Shown one piece after another: positions 1 through 9,493 of a stretch of DNA of 35,214 nt. Numbering within the stretch: the first letter of the stretch is position 1; every line of letters starts with the position of its first letter. This DNA is from CAXYVC01 sp964292295 (GTDB lineage: Bacteria; Acidobacteriota; Holophagae; Holophagales; Holophagaceae): the NCBI GenBank assembly GCA_964292295.1, contig CAXYVC010000019.1, forward strand, positions 1-35,214, given 5' to 3'. The notes beneath the pieces were generated by a model. The model was given only the letters and a program-made list of their open reading frames with translations. It did no database searches and had not been told where the DNA came from. Position numbers and translations under genes: made by a program.

Positions 1-29
1 CTGTTTTTCCCCGGCAGCATCAGCGACAT
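1..29 (-). CDS. possible 5' end of a gene leaving the window
   Basis: On the minus strand, 87 nt after the last exbD stop, an ATG at 29 opens a frame reading MSLMLPGKN that is still open at the window edge. A GAGG lies only two bases before the ATG, which is too close for a standard ribosome binding site. It would be the next gene of the exbD operon if real. Nine residues cannot identify a family, so this is only a possibility. Confidence 0.2.
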
Positions 30-116
30 GGCCTCATGCAGGGTGGGTAGCCGCCGGACGTGCCAGCCCGCGGGACCCCCCCCGCCCCCTCCCGTGCTTT
101 CCAGCCTTCCCTGCGA

Positions 117-617
117 TCAGGCCTTGGGCTTGCTCTTCAGGGAGATGGCAACCTTCACGTCGCCGCCGTTGAGGCCGCCGAGGTCGGCCTTGGCGGCCGT
201 TTCCTTCTTGGCCCGCTCGGAAGCCACCCGCACCTGATCCAGCACGTTGACGGCCACCTGGAAGGGGACGTCCTCGTCGAGCTTCAGGTAGACCTTGCGC
301 ATGTCGAGGGGCTGGAGCTGCACCACGGGGCACAGCTTGTCGGCGATCGCCATGAGCTCGATCTTCTCGCTCTGGAGGGAGTACACGTAGCCGGTCTTCG
401 CGGCGTCGGGCACCACCTCGAGCACGAGGGGCGGGTTCTTCGGGTCCGGAGGCGTGGGGTCGTTGGTCTTGACGACCTGCGGCACCACCACCGGCATGGC
501 CTTCGACAGGCCGGGCAGCATCACGATGAAGACGATCAGCAGCACCAGCACGATGTCGATGAGGGGAGTGACGTTGATATCGGACTTCTGCTTGCCCTTC
601 GGGCCACCAGCATCCAT
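117..617 (-). CDS. exbD: ExbD/TolR biopolymer transport protein (second copy)
   Basis: This 166-residue protein is an ExbD/TolR-type stator subunit, which with ExbB uses the proton motive force to drive TonB. A short cytoplasmic N-terminus runs into the family signature DINVTPLIDIVLVLLIVFIV, a single membrane helix at about residues 18-37 carrying the proton-relay aspartate D21. A periplasmic domain of about 125 residues follows. It starts 10 nt after the upstream exbD, and both copies begin MDAGG, which indicates tandem duplication followed by divergence of the periplasmic parts. A G-rich stretch just before the ATG can serve as ribosome binding site. Family assignment is secure. ExbD and TolR cannot be told apart by sequence alone, but an adjacent tonB and no tolA/tolB favour ExbD. 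Confidence 0.93.
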   Translation of the reverse strand: MDAGGPKGKQKSDINVTPLIDIVLVLLIVFIVMLPGLSKAMPVVVPQVVKTNDPTPPDPKNPPLVLEVVPDAAKTGYVYSLQSEKIELMAIADKLCPVVQLQPLDMRKVYLKLDEDVPFQVAVNVLDQVRVASERAKKETAAKADLGGLNGGDVKVAISLKSKPKA

Positions 618-627
618 GGTTCCCCCC

Positions 628-1149
628 CTACTTCTTCTTTTCGCCGCTCTTGTCTTCGCTGGTCACGACGGAGGCCTCATCGGCACCGCCTTCCCGGCAA
701 AGCTGGAAGAGCTCGTTGACATACTTGAACGGAAGATCAGCATCGGCCTTCACGAAGACCCGCTTGTCGCTCAGATACATGGTGCTGTTCTTGATGAACG
801 CCACCAGCTTGGTGCGACCCGCCTCGTTGGGATTGCCGGCCTCGTCCATGATCTTGAAACCGGCCTGCTCTTCGGGCTTCTTCTGGGGATCGTCGATCAG
901 GACCGGCTTGGCGCCGATGACCTGGCCGGTCTTGGCATCCCGCTTCGAGGGCATCATGAGCGTCAGGTACTTGACGCCCTGATCCGTCACGGGCTTCTCG
1001 CTGTATTTGGACAAGGGGAGCTTCACTGCGTCATTCACCGCGGGCGTGATCACGATGAAGATGATCAGCAGCACCAGCACGATGTCCACGAGGGGCGTGA
1101 CGTTGATGTCCGACTTCACTCCCGCCTTGCCACCACCACCTGCATCCAT
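628..1149 (-). CDS. exbD: ExbD/TolR biopolymer transport protein (first copy)
   Basis: This 173-residue ExbD/TolR-family protein sits between exbB and the second exbD. The N-terminal tail MDAGGGGKAGVKS leads into DINVTPLVDIVLVLLIIFIV, the single transmembrane helix with the conserved proton-carrying aspartate at D22. The rest is periplasmic and ends in a lysine-rich tail (SGEKKK). AAGGAG stands 5 nt before the ATG, a clear ribosome binding site. Two different ExbD subunits beside one ExbB could form a mixed stator or serve different TonB-linked tasks; the sequence cannot say which. It is co-directional with exbB, after a 69-nt gap. Confidence 0.93.
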   Translation of the reverse strand: MDAGGGGKAGVKSDINVTPLVDIVLVLLIIFIVITPAVNDAVKLPLSKYSEKPVTDQGVKYLTLMMPSKRDAKTGQVIGAKPVLIDDPQKKPEEQAGFKIMDEAGNPNEAGRTKLVAFIKNSTMYLSDKRVFVKADADLPFKYVNELFQLCREGGADEASVVTSEDKSGEKKK

Positions 1150-1218
1150 GGTGTCTCCTTTAGAAAGGGACCGGGGAACTCCGGAGGCCGAAGCCCCCCG
1201 GTGGCTGGGTTGGACGGC

Positions 1219-1938
1219 TTAGGCCTGGCTCTCGCGGCGGATGAACTCGTCGATCATCTGGGACGCGGCGTTGTTGATGTTGGTGGTCATCTGGTCCTGC
1301 TTGGAGGTGTAGATGTTGAAGATCCACACCGCGGGGATGGCGACCAGCAGGCCGAGGGCGGTGGTGCCGAGGGCCTCACCGATGGAGCCGGCCAGCGCGT
1401 TGATGTCGCCAGCGCCCTTCTCCTTCAGGTCCGCGAAGATCTTGATGATGCCGATGGTGGTGCCCAGCAGGCCGATGAAGGGGGCCAGGGCGCCGATGGT
1501 GGCCAGGATGCCCATGCCCTTCTTGAGGAGCTCGGTGACCTCGGCGGTGCCGCGGGCGATGGCGCGCTCGACGGGCTGGATCACGTCGTGGTTCTCGTGG
1601 AGGGACTTCAGCTGCTTCTCGTACTGGTAGATGTCCAGGCCGTGCTTCAGCACCAGGGCGATGTGGCTCTTGGCGTGCGTGGTGGCGGCGCGCTTGGAGG
1701 CCTCGAAGTCGCCACGGCGCAGGGTGTCCATGAAGAGCTTCAGGAACTTCTGGGAAGCGCTGTTGGAGGACATGTAGAGCAGGCCGCGCTCGACGGCGAT
1801 GTAGATCTGCAGCAGGCCGAGGAAGATCAGCAGGCAGATGATGATCTTGTTGGGCAGCGAGGCCGCCTCGAAGAACTCCTTGGGACCGAAGCCGCCGCCG
1901 GACAGCAGGGCGAAAGACAGGGTGGAGATCAGGTTCAT
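1219..1938 (-). CDS. exbB: ExbB/TolQ/MotA-family proton channel protein
   Basis: This 239-residue inner-membrane protein is of the MotA/TolQ/ExbB family. With ExbD it forms the proton-driven motor that energises TonB. Three hydrophobic segments are visible: about residues 31-50 (IIICLLIFLGLLQIYIAV), 143-165 (GILATIGALAPFIGLLGTTIG) and 190-210 (ALGTTALGLLVAIPAVWIF). The last two are the conserved paired helices of the family. The loop after helix 1 is cytoplasmic and charged, as in ExbB. AAGGA precedes the ATG by about 8-9 nt. It follows tonB after 94 nt and precedes two exbD genes, so the whole TonB motor is in one cluster. Confidence 0.94.
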   Translation of the reverse strand: MNLISTLSFALLSGGGFGPKEFFEAASLPNKIIICLLIFLGLLQIYIAVERGLLYMSSNSASQKFLKLFMDTLRRGDFEASKRAATTHAKSHIALVLKHGLDIYQYEKQLKSLHENHDVIQPVERAIARGTAEVTELLKKGMGILATIGALAPFIGLLGTTIGIIKIFADLKEKGAGDINALAGSIGEALGTTALGLLVAIPAVWIFNIYTSKQDQMTTNINNAASQMIDEFIRRESQA

Positions 1939-2032
1939 GGGTTTTTCCTTTTAGGGAAAGGTTGCTGGCTTGGTTGGTGTGCGCCGGGATCGCCGGCAGC
2001 CATTGTCTAAGACGGAAAACCTTGGACCGGCG

Positions 2033-2854
2033 CTAGCGCAGCCGGAAGGGCATCGTGAGCTTGAAGCGGGCCGTCTGGGGCACGCCGTTCAGGAGCGCGG
2101 GCTCGAAGCGCCAGTTCATGGCGTACTGCTCGGCCGTGGGGCGCAGCTGGGGCGGGCCGTCGAGGGCCGTCGCCTTCACGGGCACGCCGTCCACGCCCAC
2201 GGTGATCTCCACCACCACGGTGCCCTGGATCTTCGCGAGCTTCGCGAGGGGGGGATAGGGCGGCGCGGGGGGCTGGTACTTCACCTTGATCTGGCTGAAG
2301 TCGAAGTCCACCACCTTGGTGACGGAGGAACCGGCCACGGCCATGCCCGAACCGCCCGCGGTGGCGCCAGCGACGCCGCCACCGGGAACGCCGGCACCGG
2401 CGCTGCCAGACGACACGGCGTAGCGCAGCGAGAGATCCTGCTTGGGCAGCTCGCGGGGCGCGATCTCAGGCACGATGTCCTTGCTGGGGTCGGGCGGCGG
2501 CGGCGGCGGAGCGTCGTTCCTCACGGCCGCGACCCGCGGGGCCACGATCGGTGCTGCGGGAGCCGGCGGCGGCGGCGGCGGCGGCGGGGCGTCGTCCTTC
2601 TGCTGCTCCTCGGTCAGGTCGATGCCGGTGGTCTTCTTGATCACCTTCTGGACCCGCTCGGAGGACTTCGCCAGCACCACGAGGAAGCCGGCGGCCGCCA
2701 CGTAGCTCAGGATCGTGATCGGGATGGTGACCATTGGGCTGGCCTTCCGCACCCCGCTGTTTCCCTCGGCGAGCGAGGAGCGATAGATCGCGTCCTCCAG
2801 GCTCTCCTGGGGTGCGCCCTTTGGGGGCGCGTTGGTATTGGGGTCTTTGCTCAT
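2033..2854 (-). CDS. tonB: TonB-family energy transducer
   Basis: This 273-residue TonB-type protein links the ExbBD motor to outer-membrane receptors. A cytoplasmic N-terminus of about 40 residues is followed by one membrane anchor (residues 41-62) and a long periplasmic spacer. Two pure proline runs, eight prolines near 90-97 and six near 116-121, give the rigid rod typical of TonB. The C-terminal TonB domain (about 195-273) has the hallmark pattern YPPLAKLAKIQGTVVVEITV and ends with an RFKLTMPFRLR strand. GGGAG lies about 5 nt upstream of the ATG. The 40-residue cytoplasmic extension is longer than in E. coli TonB. The likely client in this window is the receptor at 12726-15812. Confidence 0.93.
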   Translation of the reverse strand: MSKDPNTNAPPKGAPQESLEDAIYRSSLAEGNSGVRKASPMVTIPITILSYVAAAGFLVVLAKSSERVQKVIKKTTGIDLTEEQQKDDAPPPPPPPPAPAAPIVAPRVAAVRNDAPPPPPPDPSKDIVPEIAPRELPKQDLSLRYAVSSGSAGAGVPGGGVAGATAGGSGMAVAGSSVTKVVDFDFSQIKVKYQPPAPPYPPLAKLAKIQGTVVVEITVGVDGVPVKATALDGPPQLRPTAEQYAMNWRFEPALLNGVPQTARFKLTMPFRLR

Positions 2855-2891
2855 GCGACTCCCGTGAAGAAAAGATTGAAGGAAAAAGCAT

Positions 2892-2924
2892 GAGCCGGAC
2901 CTGCGTAAGCTGCGGATCCGGCTC
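2892..2924 (-). promoter_or_regulatory. terminator-like hairpin in the tonB leader
   Basis: An exact 8-bp GC-rich inverted repeat (GAGCCGGA / TCCGGCTC) encloses a 17-nt loop 37 nt upstream of tonB. On the minus strand it is followed after four bases by a run of five T. That geometry resembles a weak intrinsic terminator or attenuator in the tonB leader. No factor or riboswitch class is recognised. Confidence 0.35.
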
Positions 2925-3104
2925 GAAAAATGGTCGGTAAAGAACTGGGTCGTGCCCAGGCGTTAAGATGACAAGCGGAGGGGTGGCCGTCAACCCTCCA
3001 GATCCGCACCCATGGCCGCATTGCGAACATTTTCCATCGCCGTGACACAACCGGGCGATCCGAAAAACGTTGCGATGACGCCCCCATCCCGCACTGGAAC
3101 CGTC

Positions 3105-4241
3105 ATGCCCGCGTTACAGCCCTTCGCCTTCGAAACCCAGGCCCGCTGCGGGATTGCCCGCGCGGGCGTCTTCCACACCGCCCACGGCACCGTGCACACG
3201 CCGGCCTTCATGCCCGTGGGCACGCAGGGCACCGTGAAGGCCATCACCCCTGCCCAGCTCGCAGAGATCGCCCCCCAGGTCATCCTCGGCAACACCTACC
3301 ACCTGGGCCTGCGCCCGGGGGATGACCTGGTGGCGCGCCTCGGGGGCCTGCACGCCTTCATGGGCTGGGAAGGCCCGATCCTCACGGATTCCGGTGGCTT
3401 CCAGGTGTTCTCGCTCGCCTCGCTGCGGAAGATCACCGAGGAGGGCGTCGCCTTCCAGAGCCACCTGGACGGCTCCCGCCAGTTCCTGAGCCCCGAGCGC
3501 AGCATGGAGATCCAGCGGAACCTCGGATCGGACATCGTGATGGCCCTGGACGAGTGCCCTGCGGGGCGCATGGAGCGTGGCCCCCTCGAGCAGTCCATGG
3601 CCCGCACCACGCGCTGGCTCGCCCGCTGCCGCGCCTTCCCCCTCGCTCCCCACCAGGGGCTCTTCGCCATCAACCAGGGCGGCACGCACCTGGACCTGCG
3701 CACGCGCCACCTGGAGGAGACCCTGGAACGCGACAGCCGCCGTCCATTCCAGGGCTTTGCCGTGGGGGGCCTGAGCGTCGGCGAGCCCAAGGAGGAGATG
3801 AACGCCACCCTGGCGGAATTCGTGCGCCTGCTGCCTTCCGACCGCCCGCGCTACCTGATGGGCGTGGGCACGCCGGAGGACCTGCTCTTCGGCATCGCCC
3901 AGGGTGTGGACCTCTTCGACTGCGTGCTGCCCTCCCGGGAGGCGCGGCACGGCCGCCTGCTCACGAGCCGGGGCCGCCTCAACATCAAGAACGCCCGGCA
4001 CCGGGAATCCGCCGAGCCCGTGGATCCAGATTGCGGCTGCTACACCTGCCGCACGTTCACGCGGGCCTACCTCCACCATCTCTTCAAGGCCGGGGAGCTG
4101 CTGGCCTCCACGCTCAACACCATCCATAACCTGAGCTACACTGTTGGACTCACCCGCGCCGCCCGGCAGGCCCTGCTGGAAGACCGTTTCCCGGACTTCG
4201 AACAGCGAACGCGGTCCAACTGGAACCAAGAGGAGCCTTGA
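3105..4241 (+). CDS. tgt: tRNA-guanine transglycosylase (queuine tRNA-ribosyltransferase)
   Basis: Tgt exchanges the wobble guanine of GUN anticodons for the queuosine precursor preQ1. From the ATG at 3105 the protein has 378 residues, the usual bacterial length. Visible signatures are the substrate loop DSGGFQVFSL with the catalytic-base aspartate D95, the nucleophile region GVDLFDCVLPSR with D272, and the zinc site C310-x-C312-x2-C315 with H341. The open frame extends upstream to ATGs at 3075 and 3012, but the added residues do not resemble the family, so the start next to ALQPFAFE is preferred; no strong ribosome binding site decides it. The stop overlaps the yajC start by one base (TGATG). 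tgt-yajC-secDF is a classical bacterial order. Confidence 0.97.
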   Translation: MPALQPFAFETQARCGIARAGVFHTAHGTVHTPAFMPVGTQGTVKAITPAQLAEIAPQVILGNTYHLGLRPGDDLVARLGGLHAFMGWEGPILTDSGGFQVFSLASLRKITEEGVAFQSHLDGSRQFLSPERSMEIQRNLGSDIVMALDECPAGRMERGPLEQSMARTTRWLARCRAFPLAPHQGLFAINQGGTHLDLRTRHLEETLERDSRRPFQGFAVGGLSVGEPKEEMNATLAEFVRLLPSDRPRYLMGVGTPEDLLFGIAQGVDLFDCVLPSREARHGRLLTSRGRLNIKNARHRESAEPVDPDCGCYTCRTFTRAYLHHLFKAGELLASTLNTIHNLSYTVGLTRAARQALLEDRFPDFEQRTRSNWNQEEP

Positions 4242-4546
4242 TGTCCTTCCTTCTCCTGCAAGCCCAGCAGCAGTCCATGATCCCGACCCTCGTGATGTTC
4301 GGCGGCATGGGCCTGCTCTTCTACTTCCTGCTGATCCGCCCCCAGAGCAAGGCCCGCAAGGCCATGCAGGAGCGCCTGGCCAAGCTCAAGGCGGGGGACG
4401 AGGTCCTGCTCGCCGGCGGCCTCTACGCCACCATCGACCGCGTGGAGGACCAGGCCATCTACGTGAAGCTGGGCAGCGCCGTGGTCAAGGCCCGCAAGAC
4501 CGCCGTGGTCGCCCTCGCCGGCGAGCCGGCCCCCGAGCAGAACTAA
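4241..4546 (+). CDS. yajC: preprotein translocase accessory subunit YajC
   Basis: YajC is a small single-span inner-membrane protein that associates with SecDF and the SecYEG translocon. The product is 101 residues, a typical length. A transmembrane helix (about residues 14-31, containing FGGMGLLFYFLLIRPQ) is followed by the family motif RPQSKARKAMQERLAKLKAGDEVLLAGGLYATI. The cytoplasmic tail ends soon after. AGGAG stands 5 nt before the ATG, and the start codon shares its A with the tgt stop, so translation is coupled. The TTG just upstream (4238) is not needed as a start. Confidence 0.96.
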   Translation: MSFLLLQAQQQSMIPTLVMFGGMGLLFYFLLIRPQSKARKAMQERLAKLKAGDEVLLAGGLYATIDRVEDQAIYVKLGSAVVKARKTAVVALAGEPAPEQN

Positions 4547-4568
4547 GGCCCATCCGTGAACGCCTGAG

Positions 4569-4588
4569 GGGCGGGGGCTGCCCCGCCC
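4569..4588 (+). promoter_or_regulatory. GC hairpin immediately upstream of secDF
   Basis: An exact 8-bp inverted repeat (GGGCGGGG / CCCCGCCC) with a GCTG tetraloop ends 7 nt before the secDF ATG. It occupies the place where a ribosome binding site would be, and no other good one is visible. Folding could limit initiation on secDF or couple it to translation of yajC. Confidence 0.4.
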
Positions 4589-4595
4589 TTCAACC

Positions 4596-7448
<2,853 letters not shown>

Positions 7449-7469
7449 CGCCTGCGGGCGCCGGGATTC

Positions 7470-7502
7470 CAGGGGCCGCCCGTAGGGTGGCCCCTGTTTT
7501 TT
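7470..7502 (+). terminator. intrinsic terminator after secDF
   Basis: A 12-bp stem (7470-7481 with 7485-7496, one G-T pair, GTA loop) is followed by six T. It ends the tgt-yajC-secDF transcript. This is the clearest Rho-independent terminator in the window. Confidence 0.93.
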
Positions 7503-7529
7503 GCAGGCGACGCTCCCCGGGCCTTGGGG

Positions 7530-7535
7530 CACAAT
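7530..7535 (+). promoter_or_regulatory. -10-like element for the phosphofructokinase gene
   Basis: CACAAT lies just downstream of the secDF terminator and would place the start site near 7542, about 30 nt before the GTG start and upstream of its ribosome binding site. A convincing -35 at the usual distance is not seen. Confidence 0.35.
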
Positions 7536-7571
7536 GGCCGCACCCAACCGAAATCCAGGAGCGGAGGCACC

Positions 7572-8777
7572 GTGAGGAAGCTGGAAGGCAAGGCCGTCAT
7601 CGCGCAAGGGGGCGGCCCCACCGCGGTCATCAACCAGAGCCTCGTGGGCGTCGTGCTCGAGGCCCGGAAGTATCCCTTCATCACTCAGGTGTACGGCGCC
7701 CGCTACGGCGTGCGCGGCATCGTGGGGGAGGACTTCCTGGACCTCTCCCAGGCCACCACCCACAACCTCGAGATGGTGGCGGTCACGCCCTCCTCTGCCC
7801 TGGGTTCCACGCGGGACAAGCCGGACGAGGCCTACTGCGCGCGCATGGTCGAGGTCTTCCGCAGGCACGACGTGCGCTACTTCTTCTACATCGGCGGCAA
7901 CGACAGCGCCGAGACCTGCCGCATCGTGGCGCGCTTCGCCGAGGAGCAGGGCTACGAGCTGCGGGTCATGCACATCCCGAAGACCATCGACAACGATCTG
8001 CTGGTCACCGACCACTGCCCGGGCTTCGGCAGCGCCGCCCGCTTCGTGGTGAGCGCCTTCGCGGGGCTGGACCTCGACAACTACGCCATCCCCGGCGTCT
8101 TCGTGGGGGTGGTGATGGGGCGCAGCGCCGGCTTCCTCACCGCCAGCTCCATCTTCGCCCGGCGCTGGCCCCACGACGGGCCGCACCTCATCTACGTACC
8201 CGAGGCCCCCTTCGGGATGGAACGCTTCCTGGCCGACGTGGACCGCGTGTACAGCGAGCACGGCCGCTGCGTGGTGGCCGTGTGCGAAGGCATCGTGGCC
8301 CCCGACGGGCAGCCCATGCTCTCGAAGCTCCAGGCCCAGGAGGAGCGCGACCCCTTCGGCAATCTGCAGCTCTCGGGGCGCAGCACCCTGGGGGACGCCC
8401 TGTCGGACGCGGTGAAGCAGCACCTCGGCATCAAGCGCGTGCGCTGCGACACCTTCGGCTACCTCCAGCGCTCCTTCCTGGGCGTGATCTCGGACGTGGA
8501 CGCCAGCGAGGCCCGGGACGTGGGCGAGACCGCCGTGCACTTCGCCGTGCAGCAGGGCATCAACGGCTCCGTAGCGATCCGCCGCACCGGCGACTACAGC
8601 GTGGACTACTTCGCCACGCCCCTCGACAGCGTGGCCGCTGCCACCAAGGCCCTGCCCGCCGCCTTCCTGAAGGACGGCTGCGACATCGACGAGGCCTTCA
8701 AGAACTACTGCCGTCCCCTCATGGGCCCCCTGCCCGCCTTCGACCGCCTCATCGCCCCGCCCCTCGTCTTCGACTGA
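7572..8777 (+). CDS. 6-phosphofructokinase, probably PPi-dependent
   Basis: This 401-residue enzyme of the PfkA superfamily phosphorylates fructose 6-phosphate in glycolysis. Motifs are the nucleotide/PPi loop GGGPTAVINQS (13-23), GGNDS (108-112), PKTIDND (136-142) and the sugar-phosphate motif MGR. Published work on the family links an Asp after GGD/GGN and a Lys in PKT to PPi as phosphoryl donor, whereas ATP enzymes have Gly at both places (GGDGS, PGTIDND). Here both are the PPi-type residues, D111 and K137, so diphosphate-fructose-6-phosphate phosphotransferase is the better call; this is inference from two residues. The GTG at 7572 is chosen because GGAG and GGAGG stand before it. A TTG at 7524 lies too far upstream. 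Confidence 0.92.
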   Translation: MRKLEGKAVIAQGGGPTAVINQSLVGVVLEARKYPFITQVYGARYGVRGIVGEDFLDLSQATTHNLEMVAVTPSSALGSTRDKPDEAYCARMVEVFRRHDVRYFFYIGGNDSAETCRIVARFAEEQGYELRVMHIPKTIDNDLLVTDHCPGFGSAARFVVSAFAGLDLDNYAIPGVFVGVVMGRSAGFLTASSIFARRWPHDGPHLIYVPEAPFGMERFLADVDRVYSEHGRCVVAVCEGIVAPDGQPMLSKLQAQEERDPFGNLQLSGRSTLGDALSDAVKQHLGIKRVRCDTFGYLQRSFLGVISDVDASEARDVGETAVHFAVQQGINGSVAIRRTGDYSVDYFATPLDSVAAATKALPAAFLKDGCDIDEAFKNYCRPLMGPLPAFDRLIAPPLVFD

Positions 8778-8787
8778 AAGAATTCCC

Positions 8788-9426
8788 ATGCGCCCCTTCG
8801 CCCTCCTGCTCGCCCTGCCCCTCGTCGCCCAGGCTCCCGAGCCCCTCCCGTTGCCCGCGCCCCTGCCCTCGAAGACCACCCTCCAGGAGGCCCTGAAGGC
8901 CCGGCGTACGGAGCGGAAGCTCGGCGGGCCGGCCCTCGCGCTGGACGAGGCCGCCGCCCTCCTCTGGGCCGCCCAGGGCGAGAACCGTCCAAACCGGCGC
9001 ACCGTGCCCAGTGCCCGCGCCCGCTACCCCCTGGAGTTGATCCTCGTCACCGAGGGCAGCGCCACCCTGCCGAAGGGCAGCTACCGCTACCTGCCGAAGA
9101 CCCACGCCCTCGCGCGGCTCAGCGGGCAGGGCGTGGCGGAGCTCGGCGGCAAGCTCAAGGGCCTCCAGGCCTGGATCGCCCAGAGCCCCTCCCTGGTGGT
9201 GGTGGCGGGCGCGCCCGCGCGCCTGGGCGGCGACGCGCGCCACCAGGAGCGCTACACCTTCTGGGAAGCCGGTGCCGCCAGCCAGGCCCTGCTCCTCCAG
9301 GCCGCCGCCCTTGCCCTCGGCGCGGGTACCGCCAGCGGCCTGGACCTGGAAGCCCTGAAGAGCGCCCTGCCCCTGGCCAGCGGCGAAGAGGCCTTCGTCG
9401 TCCTGGCCCTGGGACACCCTCGGTAG
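8788..9426 (+). CDS. exported SagB/nitroreductase-family protein
   Basis: This 212-residue protein has an apparent signal peptide (MRPFALLLALPLVAQA, cleavage near residue 16) and a short nitroreductase-like fold of the SagB type. Supporting stretches are LQEALKARRTERKLGG, LLWAAQGENRPNRRTVPSARARYPLELILV and the tail ALLLQAAALALGAGTASGLD. SagB-like flavoenzymes normally bind FMN, and many are cytosolic dehydrogenases in peptide modification. Export is seen in a subset found in anaerobes and acidobacteria. The usual SAGA-x-YP motif reads SARARYP, with Arg replacing Gly. It starts 10 nt after the phosphofructokinase gene, so they share a transcript, but no functional link is evident. The substrate is unknown. 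Confidence 0.75.
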   Translation: MRPFALLLALPLVAQAPEPLPLPAPLPSKTTLQEALKARRTERKLGGPALALDEAAALLWAAQGENRPNRRTVPSARARYPLELILVTEGSATLPKGSYRYLPKTHALARLSGQGVAELGGKLKGLQAWIAQSPSLVVVAGAPARLGGDARHQERYTFWEAGAASQALLLQAAALALGAGTASGLDLEALKSALPLASGEEAFVVLALGHPR

Positions 9427-9443
9427 AAACACTTCCCTGGACA

Positions 9444-9473
9444 GAAGAAGGCGCCCCGAAGGGCGCCTTCTTC
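9444..9473. terminator. bidirectional terminator hairpin
   Basis: A perfect 13-bp stem (GAAGAAGGCGCCC and its complement) closes a CGAA tetraloop between two convergent operons. The A-rich left flank and TTCTTC right arm make it usable from both sides, ending the phosphofructokinase operon and the receptor/NHL operon. Confidence 0.88.
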
Positions 9474-9493
9474 GTGTTCCGACCAGGCCGGGC

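Noticed and set aside
3012..3104. N-terminal extension of Tgt from the ATGs at 3012 or 3075
   Set aside because: The added residues do not resemble the family, and Tgt similarity begins right after the ATG at 3105.
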